64,000 bases of DNA from Pyropia yezoensis. Taxonomy: Eukaryota > Rhodophyta > Bangiophyceae > Bangiales > Bangiaceae. A program made the position numbers and the translations under genes. Shown here piece after piece: positions 53,909 through 63,976 of the stretch. The first letter of the stretch is position 1. The number at the start of each line of letters is the position of its first letter. Where the stretch lies: the NCBI GenBank assembly GCA_009829735.1, contig CM020618.1, forward strand, positions 2,230,882-2,294,881. Reading direction: 5' to 3'. Under the pieces are notes generated by a model. It was not told where the DNA came from. It saw nothing but the letters and a program-made list of their open reading frames with translations, and did no database searches.

Positions 53909-56173
53909 ATGTCTACCCAAGAGACGAGGAACGTTCAAGATGACGGATCGGCGTCGACGCCGACCCCGGAGCTGAAACCGGAAACCGGGATCGGTAACCC
54001 GATCGACAACATTGAGACGCCGATACTCTCTGGTGCCGGATCGACGTTTGGTACGGCACGGACGGCCGGGGGCGGCGGGCCGCCACAACTGTCCTCTGCC
54101 GACCTCACGCCGCAGCCACCTTCACCAGGGGACTCCCTGATGGCATCATTGGCTCGCATCGAGGCCCGGTTCACCAGGCTCGACGCCCGTCAAGAGCGTA
54201 CGGAGGACGCAATGGCGGTGCTGATGTCAGCACGCCATACGACGGTACCCCGTCGGGTCCCCCCCACGCCGGTACGGTTTAAACCGGCTGGACTACTTTC
54301 GGAGGCCACCAGGGTCAACCCCGGTTTTGCTACTTCTGGACAACCCCCGGACACGGCGGGTTATGGATCCGACTCGTCGGGTGAGTTGGAACGTAGCCAT
54401 ACGAAGCGCTACGCTCGGAGCACCCAGAGCGGGCTCCGCGGACATGGTCCGGCGGACACTTACGCCGGAACAGAGTCGGCGATGGGGGGAGACGGTACCG
54501 TCTCCGATTACCTCCTCGACGACGGAAGCCAGGCAACTCGGGTACCCGAGGCGCCGACGCCGGAAGTTCCAGCGTCACTGATGCAAGCGATGACAGCGCA
54601 GGTTACTGCGAGCTTACTGAAGCGGTTGGAGTCCGATGAGTTCACTCATCAACTGGCGAAGCGACTGGATATCCAGGACACGGACTCGGAGATTGTCAAC
54701 GAAGTCTTCAGGTCGGTACTAACTCCCGAACGTTATCGTTTGGACGACCGATCCACTGCCGTATCGGAATCGATGCGTACGACCTCGCACTGAGCGATTC
54801 GCTCTATGCAGACGCTGACGAAGGCAGTCCCGATGTTCGGGGGCCCCAACGGACGCCCGTTGGCAGTCATCGGCTTCTTGACCAGCTTCAAGGCAGCCGC
54901 AGACAAGGCACTCGTCAATGAGGGGTTGGCGCTGGAGATCCTCCTGTTCTTTGTTGACGAGCGGGTTCGAGGCATCCTCCGCCAGGCATCCCCGATGCCG
55001 GGAATGAGGGTCGCAGCCACCCCCATGGATTATCGTGGTATATTGAAGGAGTTGCTTAGCAGCTACCTCAGTGAGGACAAGTGCGAAGACCACTATCGGG
55101 CCCTTCGCACTGCCACCGCCCAGTCCTGGGAGGATGAGGAAATGTTTGGACGCCGGATCCAAGAGCTCGACTACGAGCTGGGAAAGCTCCTCGGTGAAGA
55201 GGAACTACGGGCCATCCTGTTCGCAGGAGTACCCAACTACGTGCGGATATCCGCACATGGAGCCAATACGGCCTGGACGAACTTCAGTCGACTGATGCAT
55301 ATGTGCAAGTCCCTAGGGGACGCCTACCGGGTGCTACACCCGGAATGTGCCTTGGCCCGGAAGCCCAAGGGCGAGGGAGGCAAGCCCAGTCTTACCCCGG
55401 TACCGAGGCAAGAGAGGGTGGAACGTAAGGCCGCACCAGTACTGGTGGCGACCGAACATACCCCTACCGGTGAGGATGAACCTCTCGTCGACCAGCAGGG
55501 CCACCTGTTGCTACCGGCGACGCCGGTGATTGATGGGCATGGTACGGTAGCGTACATCGCCCCGGCTGGGACTCAGTTCCAGGTCAACGAGGGAGCGGGA
55601 CGGCGAGTCCCGTATGTGCGGACTACGGGGTATGCCCCGGTTACGGGTAACCCCCACCAGCCCCTGCCGACATGGGCAGTACGTACAGAGGCACCTCCGC
55701 ACATCGCTGGTAGAGCCAACCGGTTGGGGGAGTCCATGTTCCGGCTGGCACCGGGACCCAAGGCCTACGAAGGGGCGGGCACTCGGGCGCCCCATGCAGG
55801 CAACCGGACCTATGGAGCCAACCCGACGCGGACGCCCGGGACGGCCGGCACATCCGGATGTATGTTGTGCGGAGATGCCCAACACTGCGTGTCCTCATGC
55901 CCGCTCATCCCGGAGGAGTCTCGACGGGCAGCGGCGCAACGCAAGGCCTCCGTCGGGGGGTATCCCGCCAGAAGCCCGGCACCGGGTAGGCAGCAAGCTC
56001 CAGGAGGAGTACTGGCAGTCGAGGAGGCACCTCCTCTCCCGGATAGCCCGAACGATAGTACCCGGCCGAGTACGGGAAACGAGTCAGAGGAAGGACGACA
56101 CGGGGTCGCTGGGGTAACCCTAACATGCCACCCCGGACTGCCGCGGGGAAAGCCCCACGGAGAGCGCGGTTGA
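53909..56173 (+). pseudogene. gag: Gag of element E, with one in-frame stop
   Basis: The ATG at 53909 opens a 294-codon frame, closed by TGA at 54791-54793. The same frame resumes and runs to TGA at 56171-56173. The first part is low-complexity with a short coiled segment; the Gag core follows (about 54,810-55,340, with ALEILLFFVDERVRGILRQA and DEEMFGRRIQELDYEL). The CCHC knuckle is CMLCGDAQHCVSSC (55859-55900). Whether the TGA is decay or recoded cannot be told; I favour decay because pol also has stops. Confidence 0.85.
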
Positions 56174-59100
56174 GCCGACGCCGCATCAACCCCCGGGTAC
56201 ACCTTCCGACACCGACGACACGGCGTCAGGGGATTGATGACCAACCTCCAAGGTTGGGAGGAGAGGACGGGAAGCCCCGTTACATGGAACCAGACAAGGG
56301 CCCTGTTCAGGATGCCCGAGCTACAACGGATATTGGTGTAGGCCACGTGCTGTTCACCTTGGAGAACTTCAAGGAATCAGCCACACTGGAGGTTGACCCC
56401 CAGTCGACCCGATCGTACTACCCCGTACTGGATACAGAGGCTGGACCTCACTTGATCCAGAAGGATGCCCTCCCGGACAAGTGGCTCCCGCGAGTCAGAG
56501 TTGCTCGGGGACCCACGATCAAGGATGCGAATGGTCGTCTCATTCGTACGACCGCAGCGATGTCGCTGCAGGTCACCATCGGGGAGCTTACTACGGAAGT
56601 TGACTTCCTGGTATGTGAGACGCTATCTGTGCCCTGCATACTGGGGTGCACCTTCATCAACGTTCACGTTGATGCAATCTGGCCGGGCCGGAGGACCGTC
56701 GAGCTGCAAGAGGCCGACGGGACGAAGAGAGGACAGACAGCTATCGTCAGGGACCTGACGCTACAAGGGAGCCACGTTAACGTGGCTGAGGTATACGCAA
56801 GCGTAGAACCGAAGACACTCCGGCTGGCCAAGCGGACTCGCTTTGAGCCGCTATCGGAGACCGTCCTCCCGGTTAACTGTGACCTCGCAGGCATCTGCAG
56901 AGTCCAGTCCAACCTACGAACCTACAAGCGCCATGGGTTGACCATGGCCAATGGTATCGCAGACCTCCCAGCGGGGGGGTCATCACTGCTGGTGATGGCG
57001 AACTATCGCCGTAAGGCAGTCACCCTCCCGAAGGGAACTATCCTTGGGATTGCCGAGCTCTACGAAGGAGATATCCTTACCCCGGACAAGGAGGGTCAAG
57101 TGGAACCACTTGAGGTGCTGGCGGTCACCGAGGTCACCGAGCGGCAGCAACTCGATGATGGGAAGCCTAACCCATCGGCGGCTCCGGCGGACATGCCGCC
57201 AAAGGAACAAGAAGCCTTGAGGGCACTGGCCGAGGCTGACCTCGACCACCTTCCCCCTTCGGTAGCTGAAGGGGTACGACGGATGCTATGAAAGCACGAC
57301 GTCATGTGGACCGGCGGGGCGCTGGGTACCATTGGGGCCACCCAACACCGTGTAGACCTGGTACCAGGTGCACGACCAGCGCGGTCGCAACCGCATCGCG
57401 CGGGACCTATGGAACGAGAGATCGTTGATGGGGAAGTGAAGAGGATGAGTGAAGCTAAGGTGATCCGACCTTCGATGTCGGAGTGGGGTGCCCCAGTCGT
57501 GATCGTACCGAAGAAGGATCAAACCCCTCGGTTTTGCATCGATTATCGACGCCTCAACTTGGTTACCAAGAAAGACTCATACCCTTTACCAAGGATGGAC
57601 GAGTGTATCGACTCGCTGGGGGAAGCCACAGTGTTTACCACTATCGACTGCAGTGCCGGGTACTGGCAGATCCCAGTGGCGGAAGAGGATATCCCCAAGA
57701 CGGCGTTCGTCTGTCACAGTGGCGTGTAAGAGTTCCTAGGGATGCCCTTCGGATTGTCCAACGCCCCCGCCACATTCCAGCGGGCCATCGACATTATACT
57801 GTCGGGAGTCAAGTTGCGGAACTGCCTGGTGTACCTGGACGACGTCATCGTCTTCTCGCGTAACATGGATCACCATGTGCAACATGTCGATGAGGTACTC
57901 ACCCTCTTGCGGAACGCCGGGGTAAACCTGCGCCTCAAGGAGTGCGCCTTCTTCCAGCAGACAGTCTAGTATCTGGGTCACCAGATCACACCAGGTAAAC
58001 TGGGAGTGCTCGAAGCTAATACCCGGGCACTCCAGGATGCGCAATACCCAACCACCCAGACACAGCTGAAAAGCTTCCTGGGGATGTGCAACGTATACCG
58101 ACGGTTCGTCAAGGACTTCGCTCGTATAGCCAAACCGTTAACGGTCCTGACGAGCAGTGCCTTGCCAAAGGTACTCCAACCTCCCTCGCCCAGCGAGGGA
58201 GAGGCCTTCGAGCTGCTCAAGCAAGCTCTGCTAGCCCCACCCGTGCTTGCGTTGCCGCATAGACGCGGGACCTTCGTCATCGACGTCGATGCCTGCGACA
58301 CCCAAGTGGGATGCACCCTGCTACAGGAAGAGACCATCATCGGTACCGATAATGCTATCCCGGACCTACATCCAGTAGGGTACTTCAGCCGGACACTCAA
58401 CCCGGCTGAGCGTAACTATAGTGCCACCGAGCACGAGTGCCTCGGAGTCATATGGGCAGTGCAACTGCTCCGGCCATACCTGGAAGGTTCCAGGTTCATC
58501 GTAAGGTCCGACCACGAACCTTTACGATGGCTTCTCAACCTTGGTGACAAGGATTCCGACAGCCACGGTCGGCTAGCCCGGTGGAGGCTGAAGATGGCCG
58601 AGCACGACTACCGACCATATATATAAGGCCGGCTCCACCCATCATCTGGGGGACGCGCTGTCGCGACTCGATACCCCAAGCGGGGATACCCGACAGGTGG
58701 ACGAAGACATCCCGGTGGTACCGGTGTGCATGGTGGGTAATGCTACCCAAGGTATGGTTGACCATACCATGGCACACCTTGCGTGCCCATTGACCCTCGC
58801 GGACTTCCGCGAGGCACAGGCCAATGACGATGACTGTAAACGCCATCGTGCTAACCTCCTGGCCGGCACGGCCGGCATCTTCTCCGAGAACGAGGACGGA
58901 CTCATATATCGGCGGTCACCCGCCGATGGTCGGCATCAGGTCGTGGTTCCCGTGTCCTTACGGCAGGCCGTCATGGAACGAGAACACGAGAACCCCACAG
59001 CCGGACACCCGGGGGGTTCGCGCATGTTCGCAGCAATGCGAAGGTTCTTCTACTGGCCAGCAATGGCCGTCGACGTAATCGACCACGTGCGGGGATGCCA

Positions 59101-60247
59101 CCCGTGCGCACGGAATCGTATGAGTCTTCATAGGCGGGCATCCGCTATGAAACTGTTCCCCCCGGATGGACCCAACGAGCAAGTCGCTATCGACATACTC
59201 GGACCGCTTCCGGTAACGGAAGAAGGGAACAGGTACATCCTGGTCATGTCGGACCGCTTTACTAAGCTGTCACGGGCAGTAGCAACCCCGGACGATACGG
59301 CCTACACCATCATGAACGCAGTGGTTGACCACTGGATCAGTGCTTACGGAGTAATGAAGCAACTCCTCTCCGATAACGGAGCAAACCTTACATCAGCATT
59401 CTGCACTAGGGTACTGGGCATGTTCGGTATCGAGCCCCGTCGGGCATCCGACTACCACCCGCAGTCCAACGGGCAGGTGGAGCGGTTCAACCGCACCATC
59501 GTCAAGATGCTCCAATGCTATGTGGCGGAACACACGAAGACGTGGGACAGGCTTCTGTCCGTCTTGACCCTGGCATACAATGCCAGGCCCCACCGGAGTA
59601 CCACCATTGCCCCCCTGGAATGGGTCATGCCGATGGGCGTCGGTGACCTGACGCTGCCACCGAGCAGATGCACTCGGTATGATGTACCGAAGGGCCGACC
59701 GGCCGAACGAATCCACTTAGCTTGGTTGGCCAAGCTATCGTGGATGATTCCGAAGCTCAAGGGTGCCCTTGACCGTACACAACGTCGGTACAAGAAGAAC
59801 TTTGACGCCCGGCTACGGGTACGGAACGCAACCCTGGTAACAGGTGACTGGGTCTATATCAGACACCAGAAGTTTCGCGGGAACAAGCTTATGCAACCGG
59901 TCAAGGGACCGTACCAGATCTTACACAGAGATGATCACTCTGTAATCCTGCACTCCGATACGGAGATACAACGCATCAACCTCAACGATGTCACACCTGC
60001 TCCGAAGCCGGAACAGCCTCAGCCGGTACCGGCTGGGTTGCTACATGAAGCTCTTACAACCCACCGGTCAGATGACGCGGTGGGACCGGATGGGATTCCA
60101 TACCAAGTAGAGAGCGTGGTCGGACACACCGACCCGGACATACCAGGACCCTGGTACGTCAAGGTGATGTGGGTCGGATACGACTCACCCACCTGGGAAC
60201 AAGCGGCAAATATACCCCGCCAACTTCTCATGCCTTACATGAGGTGA
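56125..60247 (+). pseudogene. pol: Pol of element E: protease, RT, RNase H, integrase, chromodomain; broken
   Basis: It overlaps gag by 49 nt in the -1 frame. Protease reads VLDTEAGPHLI, so the catalytic DTG is DTE. In-frame stops lie at 57289-57291 (TGA, before RT), 57727-57729 (TAA) and 57967-57969 (TAG). RT has TPRFCIDYRRLN and YLDD in CLVYLDDVIVFS. RNase H begins FVIDVDACDTQVGC. A frameshift occurs in an AT dinucleotide run near 58,615-58,626. Integrase then runs open from about 58,640: HENPTAGHPGG with HPCARN, and the D, D, E triad ending NGQVERF. The C-terminus is a chromodomain-like segment (YVKVMWVGYDSPTWEQAANIP) ending at 60247. Confidence 0.9.
56146..56152 (+). promoter_or_regulatory. 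Candidate -1 frameshift site, gag-pol of element E
   Basis: GGGAAAG in the X-XXY-YYZ register of the Gag frame (G GGA AAG), inside the 49-nt overlap and 18 nt before the gag stop; a -1 slip enters pol. The final G is not the preferred eukaryotic base. Confidence 0.5.
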
Positions 60248-60675
60248 CGACGCCTGCTGTAACAACGCAACCGTCACCGACTTCGGCTGTTGGGGGGTGA
60301 GGCTTATACCTACTAAGTAGGGTGTCACATGGATTCGGCAAGACTTAGGCTCACTAACTTGGAGCGGACTTAGGCAAACTAAGTAAGCGACTGACTTTTA
60401 CAAGTTTACTTGAAGAAGATAACTAACTCCGATAATTTCGAAGCAACCTGAGGCTTACACCAATGTAAACCCTCATCCATGGGGCAAGTGATGGACTAAG
60501 GAAGGTTGACCTTCATGAGTATTAACCAACCAGGATGGGTTGGGGGCGCGAGAAAGAACCAAAGGCAGGCATTGGTATCATGCAAACGCCCCAGCGGGGG
60601 ATGAGTTTATACTCACTACTACACGGCCACCATAAGGGTCACCGGGTCCCTCCCCCTCACAAGCAATAGCGTTTC
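60248..60675. other. Spacer between sense pol and antisense ORF of element E
   Basis: AT-richer 430-bp stretch where the two opposing transcripts would end. Several short repeats of the type CTTAGG/CTAAGT are visible; no coding. Confidence 0.5.
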
Positions 60676-62520
60676 TCAGTGGGTAGACCCACTGCCAGAG
60701 GGAGGCCACTCACGCGTAATCGCGAACACCTCCATGCTCCACCGGTCGGCAATCTCGCGACGGTCAACCGCCCGAGTTACCTCGGTGCATAGCTGCACGA
60801 GGGTGCTGCGGCCAGCCTCCACGTCCTTCAGAGCTGTCTGGAGGCGGTCAAGCACGCCACCGAAGCAACGCGCTGACTCAACCAGCGCAGCACCTGGGGG
60901 GATATCCCCCCAGCTAACAGAGAGACCCCCCCGCATCGCGCGGGCAATAAGGGCGTCAACGCCCTCATACCATAGACGGGGAGCCCCGTCAGGCATGACA
61001 GGGGCGGAAGGTGACACTGGCGCAGCCAGAGGAGCCACAGGAGCCGACACGGCTACCACCGGAGCCGGTCGCACCTGACACGAGGCCCGGTAGGACCCTA
61101 CTGAAGGGGCCCCACCGTAAACCCGGCGGAGCTCGGCCCGACGACGGGACACCTCACGCTCCCCACCCGCAGAGCCCCACTCTCGGGGACGACGGCCAAC
61201 CGCCGCCGGTATCGGGTTATCCAACCACGGGGCAAGGACCTGAACAGGGTCATGGATAACCATGGGAATACTCAGGTCAGCAACAGCCTCGGTGGACGCC
61301 CACCCGTGGCAATTGGGCTCACCCGGCTGAGTACGCCGGATACGCAACGAGTGACGAGGCAAGGGGGAAGCCCCAGCCTGCGGATCCCGGTACGGGGGAA
61401 GGGCCAACACCCCAGCCCAGTTCACGGCATCGTGAACAGCCAGCAGGGCCTCAAACTCCCGGGCCAACCCGGTCTTGGCGGCTATTATGTCCACGCCCAA
61501 CTGCGCGATGTGCCGACGGACACCCGTCGGAAAATGAAACAGGCGCCCCTGCCGGCGGACGGACAGCAAGAAGGAGGAAGCCTGCCCGAGGGTAACCTCA
61601 AGGGTGAAGGTACCCTGCACCGGGTGGACCGGTCGGGAGGCCAACACACTCCCGAAGTATCGGAGGCAGGAGCTGGTGTCAAACCGGAAAGCAGGGGCGG
61701 GTTCCCACCCCTCCTGCCACAGAGGCGGGCGCACGGGAGTGTATACCGGCGCACGACCGTTGCCGGTCTGCAACGCACATGTTTTATCGGTGCGGAACGC
61801 ATCCGCCACGACACCATGGTTGCGCCGCCAGCTGGACGCCGACTTCAACCCCGCCATAGGCGGGTAGGGAGCCGTCAACGTCAGATACGGGGATACCCCC
61901 GGGAAGTACTCAAAGCTGGGATACCGGCCGGTATCACCCACCATCTTCCCAAACGCACCCGGCTCCGCCGCCGCCGCAACCCCCCGAGCACTAGCCGGGT
62001 AGTCAACCTCCCGCGGCGACGCGGGGGCAATCAAGTCGCATACCCCGAAGGCGGAGTCGAGGTAGACCTCACCCCGCCCCACCCGGGTGCGCCAGAGCTG
62101 CGCATGCCGGTCGTCCGGCTGACTCAGGATCCAATGGTGTTCCACCCGGACCGCGTTCGGCTGGTTGACCAGCCGCACCAACTCCCGCTCCCAACTCGGG
62201 TCCACCTTGACGCGCCGGGAGGTCTCTCCAGGGAGACGCGGCTGGTGGAGGTCCACCCGCATCCGCCCAGCGGACTCCATCGACTCCTGCACCGTCAGGC
62301 CTCGGACCCGAGCCACCAAGTCGGACATAGACATAGCGGGTGGACCCGCCGCCAAGGCGACACCGCCACCCAAAGGGGCAACCCGGGCAGGACCAGGAAG
62401 AATAGGGGGCGCTGGGGGATGCCCCACCGGCAGATGGGCCGGTGCCGGAGGTGCACGGGGCAGAGGAGGAAGAAGAAGGGTGGGCGCCCGCCCGGAGTAG
62501 CTCCCGGAGTCCACTGCCAT
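60676..62520 (-). CDS. Antisense accessory ORF of element E (614 residues)
   Basis: An intact frame opposite to gag-pol. The ATG at 62520 follows the end of a smaller antisense ORF by 15 nt. The N-terminal 65 residues are Pro/Ala-rich, then a long mixed domain (about 65-430). It contains the core shared with the element D antisense ORF: YFGSVLASRPVHPVQ, then VRRQGRLFHFPTGVRRHIAQL, then an A/E/L-rich helix and a Trp. The C-terminal part has low-complexity Pro/Ala (about 470-510) and a last helical segment (LWYEGVDALIARAM to the end). It lacks the Ser/Arg-rich tail of the D protein. I recognise no known family. Open length and matching position in a second element argue against a chance frame. 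Confidence 0.75.
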   Translation of the reverse strand: MAVDSGSYSGRAPTLLLPPLPRAPPAPAHLPVGHPPAPPILPGPARVAPLGGGVALAAGPPAMSMSDLVARVRGLTVQESMESAGRMRVDLHQPRLPGETSRRVKVDPSWERELVRLVNQPNAVRVEHHWILSQPDDRHAQLWRTRVGRGEVYLDSAFGVCDLIAPASPREVDYPASARGVAAAAEPGAFGKMVGDTGRYPSFEYFPGVSPYLTLTAPYPPMAGLKSASSWRRNHGVVADAFRTDKTCALQTGNGRAPVYTPVRPPLWQEGWEPAPAFRFDTSSCLRYFGSVLASRPVHPVQGTFTLEVTLGQASSFLLSVRRQGRLFHFPTGVRRHIAQLGVDIIAAKTGLAREFEALLAVHDAVNWAGVLALPPYRDPQAGASPLPRHSLRIRRTQPGEPNCHGWASTEAVADLSIPMVIHDPVQVLAPWLDNPIPAAVGRRPREWGSAGGEREVSRRRAELRRVYGGAPSVGSYRASCQVRPAPVVAVSAPVAPLAAPVSPSAPVMPDGAPRLWYEGVDALIARAMRGGLSVSWGDIPPGAALVESARCFGGVLDRLQTALKDVEAGRSTLVQLCTEVTRAVDRREIADRWSMEVFAITREWPPSGSGSTH

Positions 62521-62535
62521 CGGGGTAGACACTTC

Positions 62536-63045
62536 TTAACCACCAAGCGTCCGCGGCACCGCGGGCAGAGCATCGCCGCCACCCGGGCCCGACGTGGGCA
62601 CCACGGGGGCAGCAGGGGAAGACCCGTTACCCGCCGCCGCGGATACACCAACCGGGCGGGCACCCGCGCCGTCTTGACCCGCCGTCCCGGCCGGGGTGCC
62701 GCCACGACCATCCGACAGGCCGGCGACGCCGTCTTGAGGTAGAGCCGCGCCGGCACCGGCGACAGGAGCCATCCGGGCCGCCGGAGGAGTAGGGGTAGAG
62801 GCACCCGCTACACGCGGTTGCCCGCCACCCGACGGAGCCGTCGTGCCGCTGCACACGGACGACAAACCGCCCGGCGCACCTTCCGGGGCCACGCGGACGG
62901 TTACCCGGTCGCCCTCATCTTCGGACGAGCTCGCCAAGAAGCACTCGGCAGCGGTGGCAGAGACGGGAACGTCGTCCACCATCACCTCTTCCTCCCCCTC
63001 AAGCAGGAGGTCGTCCTCGCCCCCGGGTACCTGGGGGTCCGACAT
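62536..63045 (-). CDS. Small antisense ORF of element E, acidic N-terminus (169 residues)
   Basis: The ATG at 63045 starts a frame with a strongly acidic N-terminus (EDDLLLEGEEEVMVDDV, then SSSEDEGDRV), followed by Gly/Ala/Pro low complexity to the stop at 62536. It ends just before the 614-residue antisense ORF, in a different frame, so the two could be one bicistronic message, a spliced protein or a frameshift-split frame. A TATA-like box lies about 105 bases upstream. The low-complexity part could be chance in GC-rich DNA; the acidic head is more protein-like. Confidence 0.5.
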   Translation of the reverse strand: MSDPQVPGGEDDLLLEGEEEVMVDDVPVSATAAECFLASSSEDEGDRVTVRVAPEGAPGGLSSVCSGTTAPSGGGQPRVAGASTPTPPAARMAPVAGAGAALPQDGVAGLSDGRGGTPAGTAGQDGAGARPVGVSAAAGNGSSPAAPVVPTSGPGGGDALPAVPRTLGG

Positions 63046-63596
63046 GGTGAAGCCGGGGTAGCAGGGGCGCCCCGTGCAAAAAAGCCGAGGCCGTCTCGAC
63101 CCGGTACAAGGAACGCTCGCGCGGACGAGCCAGGGAAGCGCGGGCACCCGCGCTTATAAACACACAGCTCAGCACGAGCGATACGGCAGCGCAGGACGAC
63201 CCACGCCAGCCGAGCTACGAGGGTGCTCCACCCAGGCACCTGGACCGGAGCCACGCCCCCCCCGCACGGGGTAATCAATGGAGGTCACCCCCAACCGCCC
63301 CCCACTCAATCGTCCACACGAGAGGGGCCCCCCTACTACCAGACGCCTGGTGGCGGATCCGCTTGCACCACCCCTCGGAAAGAGGCGTCGTGAACAGAAA
63401 CCCGCATCGGGAATTTAACGGTCCGGAAAACGGATCGTGTGTGTACCACACAAAGGGGGGCACCCCCCTCACACAACCTCGAAAAGAGGTGTCTGTCGCG
63501 ACAGGGCGCAAAGCCCCACCCGACTGGTAGACGGTCACGCGACCCACTTACACTCGGAACCCCGAATACAACTCGACCCGAGGACGGGCCGAATCT
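63046..63596 (-). other. Upstream region of element E antisense ORFs
   Basis: 550 bases between the antisense start and the polypurine tract; contains the TATA-like box and no convincing frame. Confidence 0.5.
63153..63160 (-). promoter_or_regulatory. Candidate TATA box for element E antisense transcript
   Basis: TTTATAAG on the minus strand in GC-rich surroundings, 108 bases upstream of the ATG at 63045. Confidence 0.5.
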
Positions 63597-63608
63597 AAGG
63601 GGGGGATA
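63597..63608 (+). other. Polypurine tract of element E
   Basis: AAGGGGGGGATA directly before the 3' LTR (one T within). Confidence 0.7.
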
Positions 63609-63971
63609 TGTAGCAATATGGTTCTCCGTATTGTGACCCGAATATTAGGGGGGCGACTTCTAACCTTTACTTTCAATTTGGGAGTACGTACTGGTCACGG
63701 TATCTATAAGTTACTTATGACCAGAGGGACTTGCATTTTGGGGGGGGGGGTAGTTAGTAGTGTCTCCGAGGGTTTATTACGAGGGGGCCGGCGGCGAATC
63801 CACCGCCGGCCAAGGTAGAACATCAAACCCCTCCCATTTGGGCTCCCATCTTGGTCCCGTGGCTTGCGCTCCAAGGACAGCAACCTTGGCCTCCCGGTGA
63901 CGTTGGTGCCGATCCCCCGTGGTGAGTGTTCCCTGAGAGTGGACGTGTAACGGATACCCTCTTGTGCTACA
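63609..63971 (+). repeat. 3' LTR of element E (363 bp)
   Basis: TGTAGCA to TGCTACA, followed by the AAGTG target copy. About 22 differences from 53320-53683, many of them transversions, plus small indels. The hairpin recurs at 63786-63811. Confidence 0.95.
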
Positions 63972-63976
63972 AAGTG

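Larger units (their letters stand above)
53320..63971 (+). mobile_element. Ty3/gypsy element E, full length with antisense ORFs, nested in C pol
   Basis: It is flanked by AAGTG at 53315-53319 and 63972-63976. LTRs are 53320-53683 and 63609-63971 (roughly 94 percent identical by eye). Contents: primer-binding site shared with C and D, gag, pol with C-terminal chromodomain, then two antisense ORFs, polypurine tract and 3' LTR. Gag and pol carry four stops, one frameshift and a changed protease active site. RT and integrase resemble those of C but are clearly a different family. Confidence 0.95.
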
